DNA from: Pseudomonadales bacterium
Lineage (GTDB): Bacteria; Pseudomonadota; Gammaproteobacteria; Pseudomonadales; Azotimanducaceae
Length of the DNA stretch: 64,000 bases
Reading direction: 5' to 3'
Assembly (NCBI GenBank): GCA_022827905.1
Contig: JAJEIQ010000073.1
Location: 1-64,000, forward strand
Shown here: one piece after another, positions 1 to 9,150 of the stretch
How the letters are laid out: each line of letters begins with the position of its first letter
How positions within the stretch are numbered: position 1 is the stretch's first letter
Made by a program: the position numbers and the translations under genes
The notes under the pieces: model-generated
Database searches by the model: none
What the model was told of the DNA's origin: nothing
The model's input: only the letters and a program-made list of their open reading frames with translations

Positions 1-1
1 C

Positions 2-1480
2 GTCGGCAACTGCGGCTTCGGCTTCTCGCCCTGCCTGCCGGACCACCGCGAGCGCTACATGCTGATGATGGAGAACACCGAGCAGGTGCCCTACGCGGCG
101 ATGAAGCAGGAGCTGGGCTGGGACTGGAGCACGTTCCCCGAGTGGGTCGAGCACATGAAGCGGCAGCCGCTCGGCATCAACCTCGCCAGCTACATCCCGC
201 TTAACTCGATGCTCATCTATGTGATGGGTATTGACGGCGCCAAGAATCGACAGGCCACCGCCGCAGAACGACAGCAACTTCAGGACATGCTACATGAAGC
301 GATGGACCACGGCGCCATCGGCTTCTCGCTGACCCAACAGGGTGACGACAACGGCCATGTCGATATTGACGGCACGCCAATGCCGACGGATTCCATGCCG
401 GTCGAGAACGCCTATGTGGTCGCCGACGCCCTTCGGGAACGGGGAGCGGGATGCATCCAGGTCCTCTGCGACAGTCCCGTCGCCGATTATCGCCATGTCG
501 CCGAGGAATTGGCGATTCGAAGTGGTCGGCCGATCATCAGTAACCTTATTGCCCCGTTTGACCCGATGCCTGACTTCCACCCAAGTCGTCTTGAATGGCT
601 GGACCAGTGCGAAGCACGCGGTCTGCAAATGTATGGTCAGAGCCTGGTTTGTCGAATTTGGAATGAGTTTCGAGCTCGCGAATGGAATTTATGGGACGGG
701 GTACCGATCTTTCGCGAGTTCAGCATCTGCGACGATGAGGCCAAGCTTGCCAAGGTGAGCGATCCCGAATATCTCGCTCGAATGCGCGAGGGCTACGACC
801 CAGAGGCAATGGTGGCCTCGGGTGGCTCGCTCGAGTCGTTCATCCTCCACAAGAGCCACGGCGCGAGCGGTTATACCCAGTTTGAAGGCAAGCTCGTTGG
901 CGAGATTGCCGCGGAGACGGGGCGGCCGGTTACAGACGTCTTCTTCGACATCGTCGCCCAATCAGGTCTCGACGCCGATTTCCGCACCACCGAGGTTCTC
1001 AGCCAGGATCCTGCAATGAATGCTGAGATCGCTCGCCACAAGCGCTGCATACCGGGCACTTCGGATGGCGGCGCCCACGTCAAGTTCTTCTCCGGTGGGC
1101 ATTACTCGACCGAGATGATCTCGTGGCTGGTGCGGGAGGAAGGGGCCTTGTCGCTGGAGGACGCGCACTTCCGGATGAGCCAGCTCCCCGCCCGGATTCT
1201 CGGGCTCGACCGGCGCGGAACCCTGGTCGAGGGCAACGCCGCCGACCTGTACATCTACGACTACGACTCGATCGGGTACGAGCGGGACAACTACGCCATT
1301 CGGAACGACCTGCCGAACGGCGACTGGCGGCGCATCGTGCCGGCGCGGGGCATCGACTGGGTCGTCGTCAACGGCGAGCCGATCTTCAACAACAGCGAGG
1401 CCTGCAGCAACGCGATGCCGGGGCAACTGGTCTCGAATCAGGGAGCCGAGATCGATGCGCTTCTCAGCAAGGCGGCCTGA
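2..1480 (+). CDS. D-aminoacylase-type amidohydrolase (5' end outside window)
   Basis: The reading frame is open from the first base, so the gene begins upstream of the window. The first residues read VGNCGFGFSP, the Gly-Asn-Cys-Gly motif of N-acyl-D-amino-acid deacylases of amidohydrolase family 3. Near the C-terminus GTSDGGAH supplies the usual metal-site Asp/His region, followed by the typical GTLVEGNAADLYIYD end of the beta-sandwich. Members hydrolyse N-acyl-D-amino acids or other cyclic or acyl amides in the cytoplasm; the exact substrate cannot be read. It lies upstream of a PanE-like dehydrogenase and a luciferase-like oxidoreductase on the same strand, suggesting a catabolic unit. The two ends of the gene are GC-richer than its middle (see findings). 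Confidence 0.85.
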   Translation, partial: VGNCGFGFSPCLPDHRERYMLMMENTEQVPYAAMKQELGWDWSTFPEWVEHMKRQPLGINLASYIPLNSMLIYVMGIDGAKNRQATAAERQQLQDMLHEAMDHGAIGFSLTQQGDDNGHVDIDGTPMPTDSMPVENAYVVADALRERGAGCIQVLCDSPVADYRHVAEELAIRSGRPIISNLIAPFDPMPDFHPSRLEWLDQCEARGLQMYGQSLVCRIWNEFRAREWNLWDGVPIFREFSICDDEAKLAKVSDPEYLARMREGYDPEAMVASGGSLESFILHKSHGASGYTQFEGKLVGEIAAETGRPVTDVFFDIVAQSGLDADFRTTEVLSQDPAMNAEIARHKRCIPGTSDGGAHVKFFSGGHYSTEMISWLVREEGALSLEDAHFRMSQLPARILGLDRRGTLVEGNAADLYIYDYDSIGYERDNYAIRNDLPNGDWRRIVPARGIDWVVVNGEPIFNNSEACSNAMPGQLVSNQGAEIDALLSKAA

Positions 1481-1510
1481 CGGTGGTCGTGTACGTAGGC
1501 AACTAACGCA

Positions 1511-2542
1511 TTGCCCAAAGTGAATGTTCTGATTGTTGGCGCAGGCGCAGGTGGGCTGGTCACCGGCTACCACTTCGCGTTGTCTGGCGTCGAAGTCACG
1601 TTTTTCGTGCGGCCGAGCCGTATGGAAGAGATGGGCCAGATGCCGAAGCGGCTTTATTGCTACGAAGACCACGAAGTTAAGCTGTTTGCTGACTACGACA
1701 CCGTTTGCAATATGGATGAGGTGGCTGCGCGGAAGTTTGACTACGTGCTCACCACTCTGGATGGCTCTGCCATGCAGTCTGACGAGGGGGTGGCCTTGCT
1801 TCGCGACCTGGGCAATGCCGTTCGAGCAAGCAGTGCGGTGTTCGTGTGCTTGGGTGCCGCAGAAGGCATAGAGGGTTTTATTGTCGAGCACACCGGGCTG
1901 CCAATCGATCGGTGCCTGTTTGGCAGCTTTTCCCTGTTGAGCCATAACGTGCCGCTGCCAGGTCAGCGTTTCGATGCGAGCATTGACCAGGAAGGGTTGG
2001 CGGGTTGCGTGTTTGCGTACACGCATTTGGGCAAAGGCAAAGCCGGGTTGATGCTGACTCGCACGAATCGGGGGCTCGGACAGGAACTCGCCGAATTGTA
2101 CGGTCGTTCGGGCACATCGACCTGCACGGTCATGCCCAATCTCCGTGTTGCGGACTGCGCGTCCTACTTCCTGTCGCCAGCCTTCGTTGCGTTTGTGGTT
2201 GAAGGCTGGCCGGAACCCGAAGACATGTTCAAGACTGAGACCTGGCGACTTGCGGAGAAGGCCACGATGGAAATCGTCGCACTGCCGCAATACGGCTTCC
2301 TCGGCAAAGTGGTTTCCGCTCTCGGTGGGCCATTGAACCTACTGGCAAAAATGTGGGAGGGCACTGGCAAGGCCGCGGTGCCGCTGGATTTCCACGCCTT
2401 CAACAAGTTTCATCACGGCGGCAAGGTCATGGCCCAAGACATCGGGATATCCCGTGACATCTTGTCTCGAGAGGAGGGGCGGGGGAGGAAGTTGCCGATG
2501 CTGCGCCGTCTGATCGAGCGTTTGGATAGGGTTCAGGCGTAA
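1511..2542 (+). CDS. ketopantoate reductase (PanE/ApbA)-like dehydrogenase
   Basis: 343 residues from a TTG start, 30 bases after the amidohydrolase. The N-terminus VLIVGAGAGGLVTGYHFA is a Rossmann NAD(P)-binding loop, and the overall layout matches the 2-dehydropantoate 2-reductase fold: an N-terminal nucleotide-binding half and a helical C-terminal half. The lysine/glutamate catalytic pattern of true PanE is not clear, and the gene sits among catabolic genes rather than pantothenate genes, so it more likely reduces or oxidises another 2-oxo or hydroxy acid. The start codon is weakly supported: there is no clear ribosome binding site and no ATG nearby. Likely co-transcribed with its neighbours. 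Confidence 0.7.
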   Translation: MPKVNVLIVGAGAGGLVTGYHFALSGVEVTFFVRPSRMEEMGQMPKRLYCYEDHEVKLFADYDTVCNMDEVAARKFDYVLTTLDGSAMQSDEGVALLRDLGNAVRASSAVFVCLGAAEGIEGFIVEHTGLPIDRCLFGSFSLLSHNVPLPGQRFDASIDQEGLAGCVFAYTHLGKGKAGLMLTRTNRGLGQELAELYGRSGTSTCTVMPNLRVADCASYFLSPAFVAFVVEGWPEPEDMFKTETWRLAEKATMEIVALPQYGFLGKVVSALGGPLNLLAKMWEGTGKAAVPLDFHAFNKFHHGGKVMAQDIGISRDILSREEGRGRKLPMLRRLIERLDRVQA

Positions 2543-2565
2543 CAGAACGAGGCTTGGAGCTGGAT

Positions 2566-3624
2566 ATGGAATACGGCATTGCGCTTGCGTCGGAGATAGA
2601 CAGCTGGCGCTGGGTTCAGCGGGCGGAGGAACTGGGATTCAGCTCGGCCTGGTTCTACGACACACAACTGCTTAACCCTGATGTGTTCATCTGCATGGCC
2701 CTGGCAGCAGAAAAGACGGAGCGCATCAGGCTGGGCACGGGTGTGCTGGTGCCGTCCAACCGAATTGAGCCGGTCACGGCCAACGCCCTTGCCACGCTCA
2801 ACCGGCTGGCACCCGGGCGCATCGACTTTGGTGTCGGCACGGGCTTCACCGCCCGCAGGACCATGGGACTGGGCGCCATTCCGCTCAAGAAGATGCAAAC
2901 CTACGTTGATCGTGTCCGCGCCCTAGTGCGCGGCGAGATTGTCACCTGGGACTTTGAAGGCAAGCAGCGCAAGATCGGGTTTCTGAATCCCGATCTTGGC
3001 CTCATCAATGTTGAGGACGAGGTTCCGCTTTGGATTTCCGCGTTCGGTCCGAAAGGACGTCGAATGATTGCCGAACTGGGTGCGGGCTGGCTGAATTTCA
3101 GCGGTATGACTGGCGCGGTCGAATCGCTTAAGCAGATGCAGTCGGACTGGCAGGACTCCGGCCGCGATTCCGAGGATCTGAAGTCGGTGCTGTTTTTCCT
3201 GGGAGCGGTTCTGACCGGAGACGAGGCCACTGATCGGGACCGTCTGATGAAACAGGCCGCACCTTCCACGGCGGTGATCATGCATAACCTTTCCGACGCC
3301 GTCCCCCCGATGGGAGGGCGATCCCCCGAGGGTCCGATTGGTCAGCTGCACCAAGCCTACCTGAAAGAACATGATCGCTACGAGCCGCAGGATGCCAAGT
3401 ACCTTCAAAATCACCGCGGTCATCTCATGTTCGTGCGCCCGGAAGAAGCCCCGTTGTACACACCGGACCTGGTCAGGGCGACGACGATGAGTGGCACACA
3501 TGACGAACTGGTCGATAACATGCGAACTTTGGCGGAAGCTGGTTATAACCAGGTCACCGTCCAGCTTGTGCATGGCCAAGAGGAGGCCATAGAGGACTGG
3601 GCTCGAGTGTTTAGGTCCATTTAG
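2566..3624 (+). CDS. LLM-class flavin-dependent oxidoreductase
   Basis: About 352 residues from ATG 2566, chosen over an in-frame TTG at 2554 because GGAG at 2556-2559 is correctly spaced. The protein has the luciferase-like TIM-barrel pattern: an N-terminal strand (YGIALASE), the RIRLGTGVLVPSNR segment, LAPGRIDFGVGTGF, and PLWISAFGPKGRRMIAELGAGW near the middle. Such enzymes use FMN or F420 to oxidise small organic substrates in the cytoplasm. Cofactor and substrate cannot be settled from the sequence. It lies 23 bases after the PanE-like gene and 13 bases before a SnoaL-like gene, so all three probably share one transcript. Confidence 0.8.
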   Translation: MEYGIALASEIDSWRWVQRAEELGFSSAWFYDTQLLNPDVFICMALAAEKTERIRLGTGVLVPSNRIEPVTANALATLNRLAPGRIDFGVGTGFTARRTMGLGAIPLKKMQTYVDRVRALVRGEIVTWDFEGKQRKIGFLNPDLGLINVEDEVPLWISAFGPKGRRMIAELGAGWLNFSGMTGAVESLKQMQSDWQDSGRDSEDLKSVLFFLGAVLTGDEATDRDRLMKQAAPSTAVIMHNLSDAVPPMGGRSPEGPIGQLHQAYLKEHDRYEPQDAKYLQNHRGHLMFVRPEEAPLYTPDLVRATTMSGTHDELVDNMRTLAEAGYNQVTVQLVHGQEEAIEDWARVFRSI

Positions 3625-3637
3625 ATAGGAGCGACCG

Positions 3638-4180
3638 ATGGATCAGCTGTCTAACGATGAACTTATTGCGGTGCGCGAAGCACTGGACAAGCAAGCAATC
3701 TATGAGAATGTCGTGAAGTACTGCCGCGGCGCGGATCGTCTGGACATTGACTTGCTCAAAGATGCCTACTGGGAAGACGGTACCGACGATCATGGTGGTT
3801 TTGCGGGGAATACCCATGAGTTCTGTGAATTCGCGGTTGCGAGCAAAGGCCTGTTCAAAAGCGTCAATCATCATGTCAGCAATATCCAAATAGAGCTGCT
3901 GGGCAATCAGGCAAAAGTAGAGACCTACTTCATAGCCGCGCATCTGATTCCAACTGAGGACTCGGACAAGGACGACTTTTGGCTTCTCGGAGGACGATAC
4001 AAGGATCTCTATGAAAAGCGCGCAGGGCTATGGAAAATCCTTCACCGGGTTTGTCTTTGGGATTGGAATCAAAGTCAGGAAAGTCGGTCGGAATGGGACA
4101 AGTTTGGACTTACCGATAGTCCCAACCACGGAGGGTATGCACCAGATGATCCGATCTACGGAAGTTGGGGCGCGAAGTAA
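3638..4180 (+). CDS. SnoaL/NTF2-like fold protein
   Basis: 180 residues with a good ribosome binding site (TAGGAGCGACCG before ATG). The N-terminal helix followed by KQAIYENVVKYCRGADRLDIDLLKDAYWED is characteristic of the SnoaL-like cone fold, often written SnoaL_4; the conserved Asp/His region lies around residues 45-50. The family includes small dehydratases, isomerases and hydrolases acting in aromatic or steroid catabolism. The gene follows the luciferase-like oxidoreductase closely, so it probably acts on the same substrate. No more precise function can be given. Confidence 0.7.
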   Translation: MDQLSNDELIAVREALDKQAIYENVVKYCRGADRLDIDLLKDAYWEDGTDDHGGFAGNTHEFCEFAVASKGLFKSVNHHVSNIQIELLGNQAKVETYFIAAHLIPTEDSDKDDFWLLGGRYKDLYEKRAGLWKILHRVCLWDWNQSQESRSEWDKFGLTDSPNHGGYAPDDPIYGSWGAK

Positions 4181-4212
4181 GGGCCGGCACAGACAGCCTG
4201 ATTGATAAGCTG

Positions 4213-4740
4213 CTATGGCGTAGGGGGTTGCTGTATCAACAGCATAATGGACCGCTTGGCAGTCAACCGTCGATATGGCACCGACTTTTCAACGTACACA
4301 GGGTCTAGATGCAGCTCAATAAAAGCTTCCGCACTTGGATACCGTGTCACGACCACCATATCCCACTGAATGCTGTCATCACCGATGACCGTGATCGGCT
4401 GGCCACCCACAAAAACGGGTTTCACGCCGATGCGCTCGATAATGGGCGTTGTGGCTTCAATGTACTTTGCCAGTGCTTCAGCCACACTGCCACGAAAACC
4501 CAGCTTATCATCGTGCACCTCGCCAGTGGCCCGTTGCATCAAGCTTAGGGTCATAATGGGCTGCTTGTTGGGATACAGCAAGATACTGCGCCACTGTTCT
4601 TCTGTTGGAAACCTCGGCGAGTCGCCGTAGATCGACATCAACTCAGCTAGTTTTTCTTCGAGGACGGGTTCCGCCTGCGGCGCTTGGCTAACGAGCAGTA
4701 AAACCGCGAACGTGACGGAAAGGAATTGGAGCTGCATCAT
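4213..4740 (-). CDS. small secreted protein, propeller-less paralogue of the neighbour
   Basis: About 175 residues starting at ATG 4740 after a GGAGA ribosome binding site. It has a signal peptide ending near SQAPQAEP, then a single domain (EEKLAELMSIYGD through YRRLTAKRSIMLL) resembling the dimeric alpha-beta barrel fold of DUF1330-type proteins. Both the signal peptide and this domain are nearly the same as the first and last parts of the gene at 4833-6359, but the central beta-propeller is missing. The two genes lie in tandem on the same strand. Exported to the periplasm; function unknown. See findings for the duplication. Confidence 0.65.
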   Translation of the reverse strand: MMQLQFLSVTFAVLLLVSQAPQAEPVLEEKLAELMSIYGDSPRFPTEEQWRSILLYPNKQPIMTLSLMQRATGEVHDDKLGFRGSVAEALAKYIEATTPIIERIGVKPVFVGGQPITVIGDDSIQWDMVVVTRYPSAEAFIELHLDPVYVEKSVPYRRLTAKRSIMLLIQQPPTP

Positions 4741-4832
4741 TAGTCTCCGGTTAACTAAACCCCTAAGCCTCAATCATGGGTAAAACAGTGGCTCCAAAGT
4801 GATCGTAGAAGATGGCGACGTCGATTGGGCTG

Positions 4833-6359
4833 TTATGGCATGGGGACTTGCTGCGAAAACAGCATAATGACTCGCTTGGTGTGCAACCGGCGATATGGCA
4901 CCGACTTTTCAACGTACACCGGGTCTAGATGCAGCTCAATGAAAGCCTCTGCACTTGGGTACCGTGTCACGGCTACCGCATCCCACTGATTGCTGTCATC
5001 GCCGATGACCGTGAGTGGCGGGCCACTCACATAAATCGGTTTCACGCCGATGCGCTCGATAATGGGCGTAGTGGCTTCAAGGTACTTTGCCATTGCTTCA
5101 GCCACACTGCCACGAAAACCCTCCTCCTCATCGTGCACTTCGCCAGTAGGCAGTTGCAGAAAGCTTGTGGTCACAATGGGCCCCTTGTTGGGATAGAGCA
5201 AGATACTGCGCCATTGTTCCTCTGTTGGCCAAATTGCCGCGTCGTGGTAGATCGCCATCAACTTAGCTAGTTTTTCTTCAACGTCTGCCGTTGCTAGCTT
5301 CACGCGCAGGATCCGGTCCCCGTGCATCGAGCCGATGAAAAGCTCGTCACCAACGCGCAGACCAACCGTTCCGGCTCCCATGGGCGCACCCTCGTTCGCA
5401 TACAGGGTTTCAACGATGGTCATCGAGTCGGGGTCGAGCGCGACAATCTTGAAAGGAAGTCCACATGCGCCCTGTTGGGTACTCACGCAGGCCCCGAAGT
5501 CTTGTGCGGTGAGATGTCTGGAGAAAGATGCGATGAGGATGCGACCATCAGGGGCCCATCGGGCATTGTCGGGTGTGTCGACCGTCGCGCGGCCAAGTTC
5601 ACGGCCGGTCGCGACTTCGACCTTCCGTACGCTATGCTCCGTGGTCGCGTTCATGTAGATAAAGCGGCCATCGGGTGAGGTGACGATCCCGTTGGGCATC
5701 GCGCCATCGGTGCCACCAATCTTTCGATAGCTCAGTTCAGACTGCGACCAAGCAAATGCATGGCCGGTGATATCACTCGATAGGTCCTGGGTCAGGTCAT
5801 AGCCGATCGGCGTCATCTGCGTGGTGTAGAAGTCACCGTTGGAGACTCCTGCGACGCTGTTGAGCCATGCCTTGGGGGGTGCCGCTACACAGCCACGCCA
5901 CGCCACCCGCCAGTCGGCACCCGAGCCGATCACCTCGAACAGCTCTATGGCTTCGCGACTGCCGTGTTGAACAACCAGGAGCTGCAACCGCCCATCATCC
6001 CGGCGAACGAGGTCCATCCCGTGCGCGTTGAACGCCTTCCCGGGCGGTGTCGCGCAATTCGGATCCCCCCAGCCTGGCTCGGCCGCACCGTTGCCCTGAC
6101 CACCGCGAAACACCCTGTGTTTCTTCTCACTCTCGAGTTCAAAGACCAAGAGCCCGCCCGGAACCTCCGGCGAGCCGCCATACTCTCCAAGCAGGATGGC
6201 CTGCCCCCCCGGGAGTGCGACCATGTCCTCGGGATTTGTGAACTCGCAGATCGGTCGCGCATTGCCTTTCGGGACACAGTCGAGGATGGGTTCCGCCTGC
6301 GGCGCTTGGGTGACAAGCAGCAAAGTCGCGAACGTGATGGAAAGGAATAGGTGTTGCAT
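4833..6359 (-). CDS. secreted SMP-30-like beta-propeller protein with C-terminal DUF1330-like domain
   Basis: About 508 residues from ATG 6359, preceded by GGGAGAT. A signal peptide (FATLLLVTQAPQA) is followed by roughly 340 residues with propeller features such as GIVTSPDGRFIYMNATTEHS and NARWAPDGRILIASF, as in SMP-30/gluconolactonase-like or strictosidine-synthase-like proteins. The last 130 residues form a separate alpha-beta domain shared with the adjacent small gene. A periplasmic lactonase or sensor-like role is possible but not shown; the metal ligands of true SMP-30 cannot be confirmed by eye. Paired Cys residues (DCVPKGNARPICEF) fit an exported protein. Confidence 0.65.
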   Translation of the reverse strand: MQHLFLSITFATLLLVTQAPQAEPILDCVPKGNARPICEFTNPEDMVALPGGQAILLGEYGGSPEVPGGLLVFELESEKKHRVFRGGQGNGAAEPGWGDPNCATPPGKAFNAHGMDLVRRDDGRLQLLVVQHGSREAIELFEVIGSGADWRVAWRGCVAAPPKAWLNSVAGVSNGDFYTTQMTPIGYDLTQDLSSDITGHAFAWSQSELSYRKIGGTDGAMPNGIVTSPDGRFIYMNATTEHSVRKVEVATGRELGRATVDTPDNARWAPDGRILIASFSRHLTAQDFGACVSTQQGACGLPFKIVALDPDSMTIVETLYANEGAPMGAGTVGLRVGDELFIGSMHGDRILRVKLATADVEEKLAKLMAIYHDAAIWPTEEQWRSILLYPNKGPIVTTSFLQLPTGEVHDEEEGFRGSVAEAMAKYLEATTPIIERIGVKPIYVSGPPLTVIGDDSNQWDAVAVTRYPSAEAFIELHLDPVYVEKSVPYRRLHTKRVIMLFSQQVPMP

Positions 6360-6445
6360 GATGGATCTCCCTAGGTTCTTAAAAATGCGGTGGACGCAGC
6401 GCCACCCCAAAAGAGCGTGCCCTCACTGTACGGGTCGCCAACTCA

Positions 6446-7582
6446 CTAAATTCCTTCTGTCGCAATGTAGCGGTCCAGATGAAAGGCTCTATTGCCATAC
6501 GTTGCCTCAGCTACACGGGCACGCTTGAGAAAGAAGCCTGCGTCGAACTCATCGGTCATGCCAATGCCGCCATGCATCTGGATCATGTCGTTGCTCATGT
6601 TGTACAGGAAGTCACCTACCTGACACTTTGCCAGTGAGCAAAGCTTCGCCAGATCTTCACTCCCAAGATCAATGCCTTCCAATGCACCCTCAACACTTGA
6701 GCGAGCAAACTCCATGTCCATAAAGTGCGTAGCCGCACGATGGCCCAGCGCCTGGAAGCTGCCAATCATCTGACCAAACTGTTCTCGCGTCTTTAGGTAT
6801 TCAAGGGTTCGATCAAATGCTTCCGCACCGATGCCGAGCATCTCGGCTGAAAGTGCTGCCCTGCCTCGATCAAGCACCTTGTCCAGCAGTTCGAATCCCT
6901 GATCAACCGTGCCCAGGATGTTTCCATCACTAACAACGACGTCCGAGAACTCAATGTCAGCGTGGCCCCTGTGGTCCACTAGGCTGAGTCGTGTGCGCTC
7001 AACCCCAGTGGCTTCACCGTCCACAAGGAAAAGCGTGATGCCGCCGTGGTCTCCCGGTTGACCGCCGGTTCGGGCCGCAACAATCAACAGGTTCGCCGCC
7101 ATACCTTCCGGCACAAAACACTTACCGCCCTTTAACAGAAAACCGCTTTCCTCCCGACTGGCCGCTAAGGCCGTGTACTCCGGCCCATGGCGTGCCTTCT
7201 CATCAACGGCCAAGGTGGCTACCACCTCACCGGATGCAATGCGTGGCAGCCACTGACGCTTCTGATCCTCAGAGCCACCGAGCAGGACGGCACTGGCGCC
7301 AACCACACCGGATGCCACTAGTGGGCTGGCGGTGAGTCCGCGACCAAGCTGTTCCAGCACAACACCGAGCGTTTTGAAGTCCATGCCGGAACCACCATAG
7401 GCTTCGGGGATCAACAGACCGGCTAGGCCTAGGTCACAAATGGAGTTCCAAGTGCCTGATTCAAAACCGAAATCGGGGTTGCTGTCGCGCATCTGGCGGA
7501 AGCGCGTTACCGAGGCTTCATCACGAACCCAGTTGCTGACCTGATCTTTCAGTATGGTTTGTTCTTCTGTTAATACTGACAT
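6446..7582 (-). CDS. acyl-CoA dehydrogenase
   Basis: 378 residues of the acyl-CoA dehydrogenase family, which oxidises acyl-CoA thioesters at the alpha-beta bond with FAD and passes electrons to ETF. Family marks are the LGLAGLLIPEAYGGSGMDFKT N-terminal turn, VASGVVGASAV, the FAD-domain FSDVVVSDGNILG, and the C-terminal QMHGGIGMTDEFD. It starts two bases after the stop of the other acyl-CoA dehydrogenase on the same strand, so the two are surely co-transcribed and may form a heteromeric enzyme like those acting on steroid side chains. A typical catalytic Glu is not evident near the C-terminus, which fits a non-catalytic or specialised partner. Confidence 0.85.
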   Translation of the reverse strand: MSVLTEEQTILKDQVSNWVRDEASVTRFRQMRDSNPDFGFESGTWNSICDLGLAGLLIPEAYGGSGMDFKTLGVVLEQLGRGLTASPLVASGVVGASAVLLGGSEDQKRQWLPRIASGEVVATLAVDEKARHGPEYTALAASREESGFLLKGGKCFVPEGMAANLLIVAARTGGQPGDHGGITLFLVDGEATGVERTRLSLVDHRGHADIEFSDVVVSDGNILGTVDQGFELLDKVLDRGRAALSAEMLGIGAEAFDRTLEYLKTREQFGQMIGSFQALGHRAATHFMDMEFARSSVEGALEGIDLGSEDLAKLCSLAKCQVGDFLYNMSNDMIQMHGGIGMTDEFDAGFFLKRARVAEATYGNRAFHLDRYIATEGI

Positions 7583-7583
7583 C

Positions 7584-8753
7584 TCAATACCCCTTTAGGC
7601 CCAGCACTCGTTTCGCCACAAGGTTCAGATTCACTTCGTTGGACCCACCCTCTATCGAGTTGGCTTTTGATCTCAGCCATGACCTGACATGGCCAAGTTC
7701 CTCGTCATTAAATTCTTCACCCTTCCAGGCGAGGCCACGGCTACCCATGATCTCAATCATCAATTCCTCGCGGTCCTGGTTCATCTTTGCCCAGGCGACC
7801 TTGAGAATCCCGATTGCCGGCGAAGGTCCATGAACTGCAGCTTCCGAGGTGAAACGCCTCGCTGTCTGAGAAAACGCGTGTGCCATCATTTTTTGCCGGG
7901 CGATACGCTCGCGCAGGGCGCCGTCAGCCAGACGATCACCATTCATGCCAATGTAATCTCTCGCGGCTTCAACGAGACCATAAGCTGTGGCACCCATCGC
8001 CCCACTGCCCGCAATGCCCTGACGTTCATGCAACAGTAGATGCTTACCAATCGCCCAGCCCTTGTTCTTTTCACCAATCAGGTTTTCTTTCGGTACAACG
8101 ACATCGGTGAAAAAAACTTCATTGAACGGAGACTGCCCCGAAATCAGCATGATCGGCTTGACCTCCACGCCTTCCGATTTCATGTCGAGACAGATAAAGC
8201 TGATGCCTTCGTACTTTTTGCTCTTGTCGGTTCGAAAAATACCGTACATCCAGTCCGCTTCCTTCGCGCCGGAGGTCCATATCTTCGACCCATTGATCAC
8301 AAAGTAGTCGCCACGGTCCTCCGCAAAGCTCTGCAAGCTTGCTAGGTCAGACCCTGCCCCCGGTTCGGAATATCCCTGACACCAATGGACATCGCCGCGA
8401 ATGATCGGTGGCAGGTAACGCTTTTTCTGTTCTTCGGTTGCCACATCAAGCAAGGTCGGACCAAACATGGCGGTACCAAAGCCGCCTATCGGGTTGAACG
8501 CACCCGCAGCACGCATCTCTTCGCGCAGGACCTTTGCCTGCTTGTCCGAGAGCCCACCGCCACCATACTCAACTGGCCATGTTGGCGTGGACCAGCCTTT
8601 CTCTCCCAGACGCAGACGCCAAGTTTCCATGTCGCCTTCGAACTTTGCGCCGCGGCCCGCCTGGTTCGACGGCGGCTTATTTTGCAGTGATGGCGGAAAG
8701 TTCTCCTGCAACCAGGTGCGAACCTCTGCCCTGAACGCTGATAAATCTGACAT
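7584..8753 (-). CDS. acyl-CoA dehydrogenase
   Basis: About 389 residues; ATG 8753 was chosen because GGGAG sits just upstream, rather than an in-frame codon at 8846. Marks of the family are WPVEYGGGGLSDKQ, CQGYSEPGAGSDLASL (flavin and substrate binding), FFTDVVVPKENLIGE, and the C-terminal IEGGSNEVNLNLVAKRVLGL, where many family members bind substrate and cofactor. It is the first gene of a two-gene operon with the acyl-CoA dehydrogenase downstream. The pair probably catalyses one alpha-beta dehydrogenation step on a bulky acyl-CoA. A thiolase remnant lies directly upstream. Confidence 0.88.
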   Translation of the reverse strand: MSDLSAFRAEVRTWLQENFPPSLQNKPPSNQAGRGAKFEGDMETWRLRLGEKGWSTPTWPVEYGGGGLSDKQAKVLREEMRAAGAFNPIGGFGTAMFGPTLLDVATEEQKKRYLPPIIRGDVHWCQGYSEPGAGSDLASLQSFAEDRGDYFVINGSKIWTSGAKEADWMYGIFRTDKSKKYEGISFICLDMKSEGVEVKPIMLISGQSPFNEVFFTDVVVPKENLIGEKNKGWAIGKHLLLHERQGIAGSGAMGATAYGLVEAARDYIGMNGDRLADGALRERIARQKMMAHAFSQTARRFTSEAAVHGPSPAIGILKVAWAKMNQDREELMIEIMGSRGLAWKGEEFNDEELGHVRSWLRSKANSIEGGSNEVNLNLVAKRVLGLKGY

Positions 8754-8796
8754 GTATTCTCCCTGCTTCCCTACAATAAGCTTCTTCTCGTCCGGG

Positions 8797-8970
8797 TTGT
8801 TTAGCGACCAACTCGCTCTCGGTGTGGAGGGTGATGTCTCCTTCATAGAAGTTGGAGATCAACACTGTCCCACGAGGCGCGCCCTGTGCGGCGGCAGACA
8901 CAGCAACCGGTTCCTGGCGCAGGGCGCGTGAGCGTTCGAGAGAAACCAGTACGACGGCGACCGCTCCTCC
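8797..8970 (-). pseudogene. thiolase (SCP-x / lipid-transfer type) fragment
   Basis: Reading the minus strand from 8970 gives about 58 codons beginning GGAVAVVLVSLERSRALRQ and running on through SAAAQG to NFYEGDITLHTESELVAKQ. This matches the middle of thiolases of the SCP-x/lipid-transfer class (typical pattern DGAxAxxVTSxERARDLxQ...AAAQG). Neither the N-terminal active-site Cys half nor the C-terminal half is present. The fragment joins directly to the leader of the acyl-CoA dehydrogenase gene. It is probably the relic of a beta-oxidation gene that once belonged to this operon. Confidence 0.5.
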
Positions 8971-9150
8971 TCTTCCAAAAAACGTGTGATCTCGTCGGCC
9001 GTCATGGCAATTTGCGACCTTCGCTTCACGTCACACCACCCGGAAACTTCAACTCCATGAATTTGTCGTAAGCCAATACGGATGTCAACTACTATTTGTG
9101 GGCCTGATTGGCGCTAATGATTGCAATTGCGCAATAACAACGCGTTTCAA

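Noticed and set aside
962-2290. 442-codon minus-strand frame over the first two genes
   Set aside because: Antisense to two genes with family motifs; composition typical of a shadow.
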